Assembly: GCF_025399195.1 (NCBI RefSeq)
Contig: NW_026252091.1
Coordinates: forward strand, 186,001 to 250,000
Length of the DNA: 64,000 nucleotides
DNA from: Umbelopsis ramanniana AG
Lineage: Eukaryota; Mucoromycota; Umbelopsidomycetes; Umbelopsidales; Umbelopsidaceae
Direction of reading: 5' to 3'
Below the pieces are notes generated by a model. The model made no database searches. It was not told the origin of the DNA and was given only the letters and a program-made list of their open reading frames with translations. The position numbers and the translations under genes are program-made. Shown here in pieces: positions 21,660-34,702 of the stretch (positions are counted from its first letter, which is position 1; each line of letters starts with the position of its first letter).

Positions 21660-23926
21660 TTATCGGTTTTGACGATCTTCAGCTTCATGTCCGTATCTAC
21701 CGTTGTTGTCGCCTGATTCAAAGTAGTCCTCCAAAAAGGCGGTTCCTCCATCATTCTCAGTATCCAAACCCAGAAGCTGACCGTTGGCGTCTCGGCGTGC
21801 TCGCGCGCTAAAGGAAAAATCTATTACGACATACGGATAGTCCAGATCGGTTTGGGTTTGTAGCCGAATGAATCGATACTTGGTACTTGGTACATGGAAT
21901 TTACATAGCGTAAGAAGTTGGTCTTTTGCATTGGTGAAAGGTTCAGAAGTTATTCGAGGTCTTGGGTTGAGATTGGTCTGAAAAGGATAAAGTCAGTGTC
22001 ATCGTTACTTTCCAATGGACTTCTTTCCGATATGGCAGACATACCCAAGTCTTTCCGTTGATGGAAGTCTGAATGACGGTGTTTGCAAAATACTCCCTAG
22101 GTTGATCAACAAGCAAGCGATACACTACAGGTACTGGAATTGGGAGTAACAGGTCCAGACCAAAATAATCTCCCGCTCGGATATCTATGCAACAATGTCA
22201 TTAGCAAAACGTACATGATGCACTAGCAACTTGAGAGGCACATACTGTCTAGTGTTCTCCACGCGGTATTGTCGTTTCCGTCCACTGCATGGGAATATGG
22301 ATGAGCGATGAAATAATCTGAATTATAGTACTCGTCATGAATGCGTTCTGATTCACTAATGTTGACAGCAGGTTGATAGAGAAATAGCCGAACATCAGGG
22401 AATGCGTGCCTATTGGTCATCATCAAACATCTATCGTCTTGGCAAGGAGCTCTGCAAAATAGGGCGATCATTCAGTCACTCACATTCCCGTCTTGATCCT
22501 CCTCACCACGTCCTTGCTTACCTAATATCTCGCTCATATAGGGTTGGGGAAACTTCATGTCGCGGGAAAGCACTGCTATCTGCTTTCAAGTGATCCATCA
22601 TTCTGGCCAGTGCTTTGTGCTGTTATAGAGTAATCGGATTCATAAGGCTTCAAATATCAAACAAAGCATTGTCATACGGGAGCGTACCATATAAATCTTG
22701 TTTCTTATTCTACCATCACCTGCTGAGAAGGCGTTTTCTTGAGGCAATTCTCGCAAGTCGTTTTGGATTTGGTACGGTGGCTGATTCATATACGTTGTAA
22801 AATACATGTCTCCGTACGCAAATTCCAATGGATCCATGTCAGTTACGGCGGCCAACTTCAAAAACTTTACAACGTTTTCCCGTGAAGCAAAAGCTCCGGT
22901 GCCGACCCAAGAAAAGCAAGTGTGCAAATGAATAGCTGAGGGAAGTGAGCCAAGAATCAGCAACATGATCCTCCAACAGTAGCAGCAGCAGTGGAAAGGC
23001 GCGGCATTTGTCACAAGCACTTACGATTATTATAAAAGCACCATTTCCAGTTCGTCAAAGAATAAACGTCGGCATTGGTGTCTGTATGAACGAGATGTGG
23101 GAATCGCAAGAAGTTGGCATACATGCTTCGCAAGTGCTGTATGATCCAATCGTCATCTTGGAAATAGCAATATGGAGTTTGTGCCATTGCGCAGGCCATG
23201 TATCTGGCAATGAAATGCATGTTGCCAGGGGAATTGTATATCAAAATTTTCGACGACGGGCAAGATGGGGTAGCTAGCATCTAGAACAGATTCAACCCGA
23301 GTCAGCAAAACAGACAGCCCGGTGTGATCCCTGAAACCGAAACTTACCTGTGAGGTTAAATTGACTGCTCCGTTATTATTCCAAACCATGATGCTTTGAA
23401 ACATATCATATTGACAGAGATTGTCAATAATGATCTTCATGTTTTCGAGCCGACTCCAATTTAAGAGAATGGCCGTAGCTTGTCCTCGGCCGTCTTCGGG
23501 ATATACTTTCTCGAGTAAATCAATTTCGTTCAAAGGAGGGGGAGGAGGGGGAGGAGGGTTGGGATTTTCGTGAGTTTCGTGATGAAGGTTGTCGTATTTC
23601 TGACCACTGAAAAACCCGACATGTGAGAGGAGTAACAGGCAACACAGGATGAGACCCAGAATGGTTGCGATGCGTTGAGCGTAAGTTAAGCGGTGGTAGC
23701 GTCTTAAAGCTCGGTAACGACCTCGAGAAAGAGCTTTTCGAAAGCGTGATTCCTGCCACAGCCTATTTAAATGCGATGGGATTCGATGTTGAAAAGGATC
23801 GGATCGGATATTGATCTGGATGCCGTGAAATGCTGGTTGGTCCATCCCTGACATTTGGCGGCGATGTTGAGCTGTTGAAGTGAGATGCCTGGGTTTTTCA
23901 TCACCTGGATGCTTCTTTTCTTTCAT
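21660..23926 (-). CDS. type II membrane glycosyltransferase-like protein with F5/8C-like C-terminus
   Basis: Seven minus-strand exons (23926-23348, 23280-23025, 22935-22688, 22619-22522, 22451-22246, 22184-22045, 21977-21660) give 614 residues. A basic cytosolic tail of about 85 residues is followed by one membrane helix (about 86-106, LGLILCCLLLLSHVGFF) and a poly-Pro stem: Golgi type II topology. The luminal domain opens with ATAILLNWSRLENMKIII and IMVWNNNG, and carries QDDDW at 234-238, a DXD-type metal site, then GTGAFASRENV and the acidic EFAYGDMYF. This resembles the GT-A fold of GT64/exostosin-like enzymes; sugar and acceptor are unknown. The last 150 residues (AVDGNDNTAWRT, GDYFGLDLLLP, IQTSINGKTW) look like a discoidin/F5-8C-type galactose-binding-like domain, unusual for a glycosyltransferase. 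Confidence 0.8.
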
Positions 23927-24077
23927 GTTGAATAATCTTTTTCAGCGCACTATAAAAGACAAATTCTGGACGACTCTAATGATGGTTTGTTGAAATCTAT
24001 ATGTGCATTGGGGTATAGAGGAAGCTCCAAGTTTTGTGTGCTTGTGCAAAATTTAAATTTTTATTTTTTATTAAGGC

Positions 24078-24117
24078 GTGAACACCGCAAGTGAACACCC
24101 GCAAGTGAACACCGCAA
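24078..24117. repeat. three-copy GTGAACACC(C)GCAA repeat
   Basis: Three head-to-tail 13-14 base units just beyond the stop codon of the sideroflexin gene. Confidence 0.9.
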
Positions 24118-24119
24118 TT

Positions 24120-25539
24120 TCACAAACCTTTGTTGTAAAACAAGGTGTTCAATTTTTTACCGTCTTTATCTCTAATATTACGGAACTCCTCTTCCATTTT
24201 TTCTGTTTTCAAGCTACCTCGCTGAGGGAAAACTGCAATTGCTGCAGGTAGTGCTGTCATCAGCGACAACCCGATCAAACCTATCCAATGTAATTTAGCT
24301 CATCTGGACAAAAAATCTGATTATCATGTGCTATGTACTCGTGGTTTCTACTTACCCAGGTTAATCGGCGCAGACATACCGGGCCGTGCTTTCAAGAACT
24401 CAGTTGTTTGGAGACGACCCATAAGTAGCGGCGGAATGACTAATACGGGAGCATTGGTAAGTACACGTGAGATGGCGACCTAAAAGAATGATTTTAATGG
24501 GTTTGTTTATCCAGCAACAATGTCAACAAAAACGGTTACCTGCGAAACAGCGTTTAAGCCGGCAATCTTGGACTTTCCAACGGAGTTCCCGTTTTCGTCA
24601 TATACATCAATTCCTTCTCGAATCTCTTTGCCTCGCATCAGAAAGACATTGACTGTTCCGGCGGCAGCTACGGCAGTAAATGGTACCAATTTCATGAGCA
24701 AGCTCTTGACGCTTGGCGCTATCTTCAATTTTGGTACCGACTGCGTCAACCCTACTGCAATCAAGCACGATGTGCTAACCGAAGACACATACGCCACTAG
24801 ATATACACAATTATTAATTGGCAGTAATGGCAGACATTTTCCTCTCGCTTACCAGCTGTTTCTTGCATACTCATGGGCGTTGTTTTGTTGGAGTTGGAGT
24901 AGTTCACGGCAACATTGAGAGATTGATTACACCATTGCCAGAATATAACACTTTTGATCTACCGAGTCATATCATCAAATGCGTGTTCCACTGTATGTCG
25001 ACATAAGGCGATCCTTACCGTGGGGTTTGGCATAAGCATGCCTGCTACGACAATCAAATTGGTAGGCACGAATGCTGACATACGAAACGGTAGCAGTACG
25101 GGTTCTCCAGTATCGGGATGAATTGTAGAATCAACAACTGGATGAAGCGTGGTCAAATGCGAGGTTTACTTTCAATATACTAGGTGCGGTGGATCATATG
25201 CTTACTCTGCTTTGCTTTCAACAGCTGAGCAGGTTCAACCCCTTTGACTTTTCCAGCATTGTAGTCCTCGATCAGTGCCTGCGCTTTCTTTACACCTGCT
25301 GGAGAGACAAGTAAAGTTCTGCGCGACAAATTTAGAATTGGACATCCTAAGCTAGGCGGCAATCTCCATAACTTACCGGGGATCAGTGATCTCCACAAAA
25401 TGTCGGATTCGTCCAAAGTATGTTGACAGGTCGTATTGAGAACGAGCTACAACCATTATTAGTTCCCATCTCAAAATAAAAAAATCAACAAGGCATGTTA
25501 CATACTCAAATCTATAGCAGGCGATTCCTTGCTCTCCAT
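24120..25539 (-). CDS. sideroflexin-family mitochondrial carrier (Fsf1-like)
   Basis: Eight minus-strand exons (25539-25506, 25446-25377, 25318-25206, 25137-25019, 24958-24853, 24796-24540, 24479-24356, 24280-24120) give 327 residues, the normal sideroflexin length. Diagnostic blocks are YDLSTYFGRIRHF near the N-terminus, the family signature HPDTGEPV, GMLMPNPT, FWQWCNQSLNVAVNYSN, FLMRGKEIREGI, GKSKIAGLNAVSQVAISRV and the conserved end FPQRGS. Sideroflexins are multi-pass inner-membrane proteins; human SFXN1 imports serine into mitochondria for one-carbon metabolism, and yeast has Fsf1. No cleavable presequence, as usual for the family. All introns are 52-78 bases except the longer ones flanking exon 4. 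Confidence 0.94.
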
Positions 25540-25597
25540 AGTGGTATAAGAACAGTAAGTAAGGGGAGCGTTCGGGGTCTCAAACAAAGATGATCTT

Positions 25598-26311
25598 TCA
25601 TCGATTTATTGTGGAAAGCTCGTAAGCAAGGTATCCAAATCCTGGTATAACAGGCTTTTGTTTGCTAATTGTGAATCCGCATTTCTCAAAGAGTTCACAA
25701 GCTGCTACTTGCGCACTTGAGACGTTCAATGCAAAAATCGTTTCCATCCGGTGGTCCTTGGCCCAAACGATGGCTTGCCGAGTCATCAACTCACCCAGTC
25801 CCCGTCGTCTGTGCTTGCCGACAACAGCCATTTTCCGGATTTCACAAGATTTACTGCCTCCGTTATGCATTGTGAGAAATCCAGCCTTCTCGCCATTGAT
25901 TGTTGCAATCCATACATTGGAAACGCCAGTTGGCTCGAAGCATTCGTCGTTGTTCATAACCAAATCAAACGTTGCTGGTATGTCGGACATGTCTTTCTCA
26001 AACGTGGCCAGAACCGATTTCTTGATCCCCGAAGAAAACATCTGATAGGTACTTCCCAGTATCATAGTAGATATCACTAAAACAGCCATCATTGAATACA
26101 AGTAAGCTTGGACAGGTTCCCAACGCAACATCGTAGTGAATCCTTGATATATCAGGTAACAGGAGATAGGTATCACCATACAAAGTATACGAATAGTTCG
26201 GGGCTGCAATAGTACGTCCTTGACTGCTCGTCTTGTGCTTTCTTGCAATGCACCTATATAAAGCTTCTTGACGAATTCATAGTCGTTTTTGGAATAAGCG
26301 TGTAGTTCCAT
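25598..26311 (-). CDS. membrane-anchored GNAT N-acetyltransferase (NAT8-like)
   Basis: A single exon of 237 residues. Two hydrophobic segments (about 40-57, ILCMVIPISCYLIYQGF, and 68-88) form a hairpin anchor. They are followed by a GNAT fold: VWIATINGEKAGFLTM (strands 2-4), KMAVVGKHRRRGLGELMTRQA with the acetyl-CoA loop RRRGLGE, and LNVSSAQVAACELFEKCGF. The order (N-terminal membrane hairpin then GNAT) is that of NAT8-type ER acetyltransferases and related fungal proteins, which acetylate cysteine conjugates or proteins; the substrate is not predictable. The ATG at 26311 (MELHAYSKND) is preferred over an upstream in-frame ATG at 26374, whose extra residues are Phe/Ser/Pro-rich and look untranslated. 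Confidence 0.85.
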   Translation of the reverse strand: MELHAYSKNDYEFVKKLYIGALQESTRRAVKDVLLQPRTIRILCMVIPISCYLIYQGFTTMLRWEPVQAYLYSMMAVLVISTMILGSTYQMFSSGIKKSVLATFEKDMSDIPATFDLVMNNDECFEPTGVSNVWIATINGEKAGFLTMHNGGSKSCEIRKMAVVGKHRRRGLGELMTRQAIVWAKDHRMETIFALNVSSAQVAACELFEKCGFTISKQKPVIPGFGYLAYELSTINR

Positions 26312-26729
26312 TATGGAAGAAAGTAAAAAGGGATTGTCAAAGAAAAAGGACCCTGGGGAAAAGGGTTCCACCAAAATAAGCTGTCCATATTTTTGCGACC
26401 AATCACAATGGCGTGGCGCTCAAGTCCTGTTCTGAGTTGAATGCGATCGTCGTCCCTGTTTGATAAGCAAACCCAATCGTAACTATACCACAGTGCAAGG
26501 AATCTGAAACCACAGTATATATCAAGAGGGAATATAGAGCTAGACAGATAAAATTTCTTTGATATCCTAAAATTGTATATCCCTATGTACACTGCAGTAC
26601 ATCAATCACTTTTTTTTTTTATCGACTATACTGCCACTTCATCGATACTCTCGGTATGCAGTGGAAACCGTTTGTATCGACCATCCAATCGAAACCGCTT
26701 TTATTGTTATAAGGCTGAAAGTCTACAGT
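26312..26729. other. intergenic, no gene recognised
   Basis: Promoter side of the GNAT gene and 3' flank of the esterase gene. It contains a T10 run near 26611 and nothing else I can name. Confidence 0.5.
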
Positions 26730-28319
26730 TTAATTTCTTGTATGATTTGACCATCTATGGAGAAAGTAGCACTGCTCTCGTTGATCTGGATCCACAACGG
26801 TAGTTATATCTTCGTCTGACACCAAAAGTATCTTGTTTCCTGATGCGTACGAGGGGAAATGTGGGGCTGATACGTTTTTTTCCACATTTGGGTCTTGGTG
26901 CTTGATGAAAGATAGGTAGTAATCTTGCAAGAAGTAGCCAAGTGTGTCATTAAGACCGAAAGGACCATCTGGATTTACATTGTAGATGTACTGGGATAGA
27001 GTCCCATGGTAGCCGTAGGAGGCGGATGAAATGAACTTGTAAACAGAAGAAGGATTCTTCAGATAATGAACGCTGGACGTTGCAACTATTTCAGTACCGC
27101 AATTGATGTAGTTATCTGCAAATATAGCTTTGCGTCGGTTAAATACCGAGTTGTTATATGCAGAAGGTGAGTAAAGCAGGTCCAACGTATCCAAAAATGG
27201 CTGTGGTGGGTTAAAGAAAAGAGCATTCAGATCTTGAACAAGTTCTTGAGAGGTCTCATTTGGATCACTGAACACGAAGCCTTCATCAGAATCGTGATTA
27301 ATCAATATAGGAACCTTAGTAAACCGTCCAGAAGCAAACGCGACAGAAGGTAGTTCCAATATAAAGTCACCGTCAACGACAGGTCCATAGTAAAAGTCGC
27401 CATAGGCGTATTTCTTGTCATTGGAGTCGGCCCATTTTGGTTCTGTGCTTGCAGACAATTCTTTGATTGTATCGGTGGACAGATTTCTGAGACAGTCAAT
27501 GGAGGTACAATTGGACTGCTGAAGAACGGTTTGGTATTGCTCATTTTGGTAGCTTTCTGGCTTCAATGATTGCCACCAAGGGTATTCCGCGATAGCAGAT
27601 CTGAAAAGATTCTCTCGCTTTCCACCATAAGCTTGCAAGTGAAGGGTAACGCTAGCACCTCCGGCGGAACCACCATCGAGAGTAATCTTGTTTGGGTCTC
27701 CTCCGAATGCTTGAATATGGTCCTTTACCCACTGAAGGGCCAGACGTTGATCCAAAAGACCAACATTCAAGTCTCCATGCTTTGCAACCTCGCTTCCGCC
27801 TAGAAACCCGAGCATGCCTAAGCGATATTGTATTCCGACATAGATGACACTGCCATTACTGCGATAGAGAATAGATTCAGCTGGGGTGAGGGCGGTTGAG
27901 GAGCCAATATTGAAACCTCCTCCGTGAATCATAAAAATCACAGGCAATAGTCCTTCTTTCTTGTCTTTGGGAACCAACACATCTAAAGAGAGACAGTCTT
28001 CGCTTGCAACACCTGTTATAGCCAGTGGAAGCCCTGGATTGGCTTGGTAGCAGATTTGTGAAGGCTCAGACAAGTGGATAGTTTTGCCATTATAGGAATT
28101 ATCCTTTTCAATGGAGACAGGTTTCCTCCATCTTCTTTCTCCGATAGGAGGACTGGCATACCGTATACCGTAATAATAATTTATACCCACTGTAGCATTT
28201 GAAGTTCCAGTGTATTTAACATAACCGAGGTCAACCACTGGAGCTTCAAGTACAGCATGTGAAAAGGGTAGATAGCTAAGGCAAGATGTAAGAAGGATTA
28301 TGGTATTGACTCCCCTCAT
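26730..28319 (-). CDS. secreted type-B carboxylesterase/lipase
   Basis: A single exon of 529 residues. A signal peptide is clear (IILLTSCLSYLPFSHA, cleavage near 22). The alpha/beta-hydrolase body follows the type-B carboxylesterase pattern: YYGIRYASPPIGERRW, ASEDCLSLDVLVP, the oxyanion-hole HGGGF at 142-146, YVGIQYRLG, GLLDQRLALQWV, and GGSAGGAS with nucleophile Ser218. Further on are the acid region DSDEGFVF and the histidine region YGYHGTL. The nucleophile elbow is GGSAG, where most family members have GESAG; the GXSXG rule is still met. Family members cleave esters of short or long acids outside the cell or in the ER; substrate unknown. Start at 28319 (MRGVNTII) is chosen because it puts the signal peptide at the N-terminus; an in-frame ATG at 28358 lies before the hydrophobic core and within 15 bases of the TATA box. 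Confidence 0.93.
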   Translation of the reverse strand: MRGVNTIILLTSCLSYLPFSHAVLEAPVVDLGYVKYTGTSNATVGINYYYGIRYASPPIGERRWRKPVSIEKDNSYNGKTIHLSEPSQICYQANPGLPLAITGVASEDCLSLDVLVPKDKKEGLLPVIFMIHGGGFNIGSSTALTPAESILYRSNGSVIYVGIQYRLGMLGFLGGSEVAKHGDLNVGLLDQRLALQWVKDHIQAFGGDPNKITLDGGSAGGASVTLHLQAYGGKRENLFRSAIAEYPWWQSLKPESYQNEQYQTVLQQSNCTSIDCLRNLSTDTIKELSASTEPKWADSNDKKYAYGDFYYGPVVDGDFILELPSVAFASGRFTKVPILINHDSDEGFVFSDPNETSQELVQDLNALFFNPPQPFLDTLDLLYSPSAYNNSVFNRRKAIFADNYINCGTEIVATSSVHYLKNPSSVYKFISSASYGYHGTLSQYIYNVNPDGPFGLNDTLGYFLQDYYLSFIKHQDPNVEKNVSAPHFPSYASGNKILLVSDEDITTVVDPDQREQCYFLHRWSNHTRN

Positions 28320-28362
28320 TTTCTTAGTGGCTGTGCTAAATAATGCTGCATCCAACACCAGT

Positions 28363-28369
28363 TTATATA
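28363..28369 (-). promoter_or_regulatory. TATA box of carboxylesterase gene
   Basis: TATATAA on the minus strand, 44 bases before the chosen ATG at 28319. It supports the 28319 start over 28358. Confidence 0.5.
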
Positions 28370-28668
28370 AACCTTTTTGCCTTTGTACGTTTCACCGATA
28401 TGTCATCGCATCATGTTGTAGCCCGCGAGCACGTATCACTGGCGCAATGCACCTCGTTGCTACAGTCGTACCGAGACGCTTACTGGATCCTAAAATAACC
28501 CTATCATCCAATAACATCTGCAAAACAGAGCATATCGAGTAGCTACGATGATGTCCAAATCAGTTCAAAAAGTTGATGGCTATATTTATCCGAAATTCAG
28601 GATCGATTATTATTATCCTAATTAAGAGAGCTTGACAAAGCGCCGTATAGCCGCCCCAGTCCTATCAT

Positions 28669-29184
28669 TTATTTTCTATCCTCAACCATAATGATGTGAT
28701 AACCATGTACAGTTTTGACTGGAGGGTCGGTCAAGACAGGCTTATCGCAAGTGCTAGGCTGCAACGCAAATGCAGCGTCTTGGAAGGGTCCAACCATGGA
28801 ACCACGAACCATCCATCCAAGGGATCCACCTGCTTTAGCCTTGTCCTCCGAGTACAACTCTGCTACTTTGTCGAATCGCATATTATCTTCTTTGATTTTA
28901 GCGAGGGCCTCCATTGCTCTGCCGTGTTTTTCACAAAGAATATGGCGGACCTAAGCAATAGTTGTTACACAATACGAGCAACGTGATTGCAGCCAACCGC
29001 AGTACATACCTTTACGCTGGTGGCAGCTTTCAGTTTACCGCCTTTACCGCCAGAAGATTCATCTGGAAACCACAGTAAATTAGCACATGCTGAAAGAGTT
29101 TAACTCGTTGCTGTCGTACCAACCATCGCCGCCGCCTTTTCCTTTCTTTCCTCCAGCTGGTCCTTGTTGCTTTCCCTTCGGCAT
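28669..29184 (-). CDS. PIN4: parvulin-type peptidyl-prolyl isomerase Par14 (PIN4)
   Basis: Three minus-strand exons (29184-29124, 29062-29010, 28950-28669) give 131 residues, the same length as human Par14. The first 35 residues are a Gly/Lys-rich basic tail ([15 protein letters not shown]) as in PIN4 proteins. The rotamase domain follows: [51 protein letters not shown] and [14 protein letters not shown]. Par14 is a nuclear/nucleolar isomerase associated with pre-ribosomes and chromatin. The donor of intron 1 is G|GTTGGT, a weak site, but it is the only one that keeps the frame. The gene is divergent from the forkhead gene with 591 bases between ATGs. Confidence 0.94.
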
Positions 29185-29775
29185 TTGGTAATTGCGACAA
29201 GAAGGGTTACAGGGTGGTGGCTGAGTTTCGTGGCTGACATAAAATTGTCAAGTTTATTAGTTAAGCAGTTCGCCGACCCATCGGAAATGAATTACTTTGG
29301 CAGCAGGCAGGTGGTAATGGATGGATTTTTATTTGCATTGTATATCTTTAATTGGCTGAATGAATATCTTCCATAAATATTTTGTGAAAAGCTCATCGGA
29401 ACGGTACATTAATAATTGGGTCGCACTCGGAAAACCTTACCTTCCGAGGTATGGCAAACTTTCTCAATGATAACGAACAGACGGTCTTGCTGGCAGCACA
29501 GAGCCGTGCCGGCGAAACTTTTCCGTGAGTGAGCTGCTAGAGTGAATTGCCAATAGTACAGCGTCTACATACGGTACGGGTGGTTGCATGCGTCACGTGG
29601 ACAAAGCGCACGTGCTCGAAATGGTCCAGTAAACAAACATCTCCCGAAAAAAAAAAAGAAAAACAAACAAACCACCTCAGAGGCCAAGTTCATTAGCAAA
29701 GGCAGATTACACTTTCAATTGTCAGAATTCGAACACCAAATCAACTGATCATCGTGTCATCTAACAATAAATACA

Positions 29776-31578
<1,803 letters not shown>

Positions 31579-31848
31579 GTGTACAAAAGTCATCTTTTTC
31601 TCAAAAATCATGTAACCATGTGAATTTATCGTCCATTAAAGTTGTTTTTGTCACAAGTACGATGGTGGGGTGTGGTTTTTGTAGATTGGATGGGATGTGC
31701 ACTTCCCAGGTTTTGCTATTGTCAGCAAGTTTATATGATTGGCTGATTCGGGCAGGTACGTCAATTTGCGGGGGAAATCCTTTAGCACAATGGCTGCACA
31801 TAAAAAATTGTTATCCCACGAACAGCTTGCATCTATTCGTTTGTTTTC

Positions 31849-33556
31849 ATGATCCCCTCATTCTATCACTTGGCACGAAAGCCATTATCCTCGTCAATCG
31901 CGGTCAAAGCTCTTATTCCGAGATTGCAAGCGAGTCAATTCTCCACCACGCATAATGTCAGAAAGGAATTCGTGAAACCTGACAGCGGCGTATCCACTGG
32001 ACCGTTGCAGGGAATAAGAGTCCTGGATTTGACTCGAGTTTTAGCTGGTCCATATTGTACAATGCTTCTAGGTGACCTTGGTGCAGACGTCATCAAGGTT
32101 GAAAACCCCAAGAGTGGAGACGATACTAGGGCATGGGGCCCTCCATGGGCTGCTAACGAAGACCCCTCAGATACGCACAATCCTGAATCGGCTTACTTCC
32201 TTTGCGTCAACCGAAACAAGAAGTCTGTTACTGTGAATCTGAAAGCTGAGAGTGGAAAGCAGATCATCCATGACCTCGTTAAGCACTGTGATGTCCTGGT
32301 TGAGAACTATTTACCAGGGAAGTTGGAGAAGATGGGGTTGGGATATGAGGAATTGAAGAAGATCAATCCAAAGCTCATTTATGCTTCTATCACTGGTAAG
32401 TTATTTTACAAACCCCCTTGGTTGGTACATTATGTGTATGAAGCCTATTCCGACCTCAAGGTTTCATCGGAGTTGTAAGGATGGATGTATGTGAACCTGC
32501 AGCCAGGCTAACCACACACGCTTTGCAAAGGTTACGGGCAGGACGGTCCTTATGCCAACAGACCAGGATATGATGTGATGATTGAGGTACGTGGACATAG
32601 ATGCCTACATGTCATATGGAATGACACGAACTAAGACAACCATGTCAATTTCATAGGCTGAAGCCGGCCTAATGCATATCACAGGCGAAAGGGATGGAAG
32701 ACCCGTAAAAGTAGGCGTTGCCATCACAGGTAAATTGAACTTTGGGAACTAGTCACTTTACTTTATTGTCAATATGCTAACAACTTTTTTGTTACAACAG
32801 ATCTAACAACAGGTAACTTCGAAAGTGGTTTCAATGACATGCAATGACTCGTTGACTCATCAAACGTTGTTATTAGGATTATACGCGCATGGCGCCATTA
32901 TGGCGTCAATCATTCGAAGAGCAACAACAGGATTAGGCCAGCATATCGATTGCTCCTTACTGGATTGCCAAGTAGCCTCGCTTGCCAATATCGCGTCAAA
33001 TTATCTTGTGGGTAACCAGGAGGCTCAGCGAATGGGAACGTCGCATCCGTCCATTGTTCCATACCAAGTCATGCCCACCAGAAACTCCTTTGTCATGATA
33101 GGGGCTGGTAATGATGGCCAATTTGCCAAACTTTGCAAAGCCATTAACCGAGAGGAATTATTGGCAGATACAAGATTCAGAACGAATGGTGAAAGAGTCA
33201 AGCATCGCGTGGAACTCATTCAACTCTTGGAAGATAGGCTTACTCAGGAAGATACGGAGCACTGGCTTGAACAGCTTAATGGCTCAGGAATACCCTTCGC
33301 CCCCATCAATAATATTGAGCAAACCTTCCACCATCCACAAGTTCTTGCTAGAGATATGGTCCAAGAAGTTGAGCATCCTAGAGCAGGCAAGATCAAAGTA
33401 GTTGGCATACCTGTCAAATATAGCGAATCCAAACCTACAATTCGCCTACCTCCTCCAGTTCTGGGTCAACACACCACAGAAATTTTGGAGACAGTTTTAG
33501 GCTACAAGCAAACAAAAATTTCTGAACTTAGAGCCGAAGGAGTGGTAGGTAAATGA
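31849..33556 (+). CDS. mitochondrial class III (CaiB/BaiF) CoA-transferase, SUGCT-like
   Basis: Five exons (31849-32395, 32531-32586, 32657-32729, 32801-32812, 32877-33556) give 455 residues. The basic, acid-free N-terminus ([19 protein letters not shown]...FSTTHNV) looks like a mitochondrial presequence. The family I body follows: [81 protein letters not shown] (probable nucleophilic Asp), [24 protein letters not shown] and AEGVVGK at the end. Closest in style to succinyl-CoA:glutarate CoA-transferase (SUGCT/C7orf10). Exon 4 is only 12 nt and encodes the middle of TDLTTG; without it the conserved motif is lost. The other borders all keep phase 1. Confidence 0.92.
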
Positions 33557-34628
33557 TGATTTTACTGGCTCCTGGTAGAGGGTTGAACACTCCATGTTGT
33601 CTCTCTTTGGAAATATTGAATAATATAGATTTCCTTTACCGCTGCATCCAATGTACATTAACAAGTGAATATTCTGAATATATTGGAGATATGACAAAGT
33701 GCGTGCAGATTGCTATGATGATGGTGGATATGGATCCCTTGAAAGTAAACCTACTTGTTTCTTCTTTTTGGTACAGAAAGCCTCTCACATGTGGGCTAAA
33801 CTATAGGAAGATATAAAAGTAGCATTAGCGACAAAGGAGATGGACATTTTGATATGAAAAACCTTTGCTCATACTATGTTGCCGATGTTCGTCAGGGTAT
33901 GCTATGGGTTGTGATAAAGTTCTTCTACTTTGGAAAGTTAGCTTGCATGACTGCAACCAGCCACATACATAGAGCGATTCCATAGCTATTGTCATCAAGT
34001 ATTTTCCTGGCATCAGTCGATCCCATACCTGGTAACCCTTGTAGATCTTAAAAAGTCTTACTTGGACCGCCTGTGCTCAACTTCCATATGCAGGTAATCA
34101 AAAGCTTGAAGTAGGGGCTCAAGATCACCTCCTCTAAACCGCTCACACTGGGGAATTTAGGTAGCTTTTGAATTTCAGGGCTGCGACCCTTTCACATCTC
34201 CTTACCACTCGATCAATGTTATAGGCCAATAGTTGGCCATGGTGCAGTGAAGAGAGCATTCAATGTCTGACACATCCATAGATTAGGAAAAAAGATGGTA
34301 AAGTATCATGTTTGGATGGAAAAGGAATCAGATAGTGACCAGCTTGGTATATTGACAGCTAAAGTGGGACTTTTTCTTTTCGGCATGGTCAGTAACACTC
34401 AATAGCAAATGCGCTGTTCTAAATATGCATGGAATTGAAGGGAGTCCCAAGCCTTTTCGCCCGCATGCGTGCTGATCACATTTTGCTTTTTATCGAAGTT
34501 CACTTTGCTCCCTTCGTCACCATTGACCATACAAGCTCCCTGCTTAAGCTCTCAAGCACCGTTACCGAAATAAGTCTGGGTCTCCGTTAAGTTGATGTTT
34601 CCCCTAATTTTCTATGAAACGATTGGGG
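33557..34628. other. intergenic, no gene recognised
   Basis: 1.1 kb after the CoA-transferase stop. Short frames on both strands, none with domain content. The right end is promoter of the RGS gene. Confidence 0.5.
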
Positions 34629-34635
34629 TATATAA
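34629..34635 (+). promoter_or_regulatory. TATA box of RGS gene
   Basis: TATATAA, 74 bases before the ATG at 34703 which opens the predicted first exon; it supports that start. Confidence 0.5.
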
Positions 34636-34702
34636 TGGCAAGATAAGACACTAGTCCCAAATTTTGTCATCCTTTCCACTCTTTTGAAAATTATATGCTA
34701 TC

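Noticed and set aside
34000-34600. Possible tRNA or small RNA gene in the larger gaps
   Set aside because: I looked for GTTCGANNC B boxes with matching A boxes in all intergenic stretches and found no cloverleaf.
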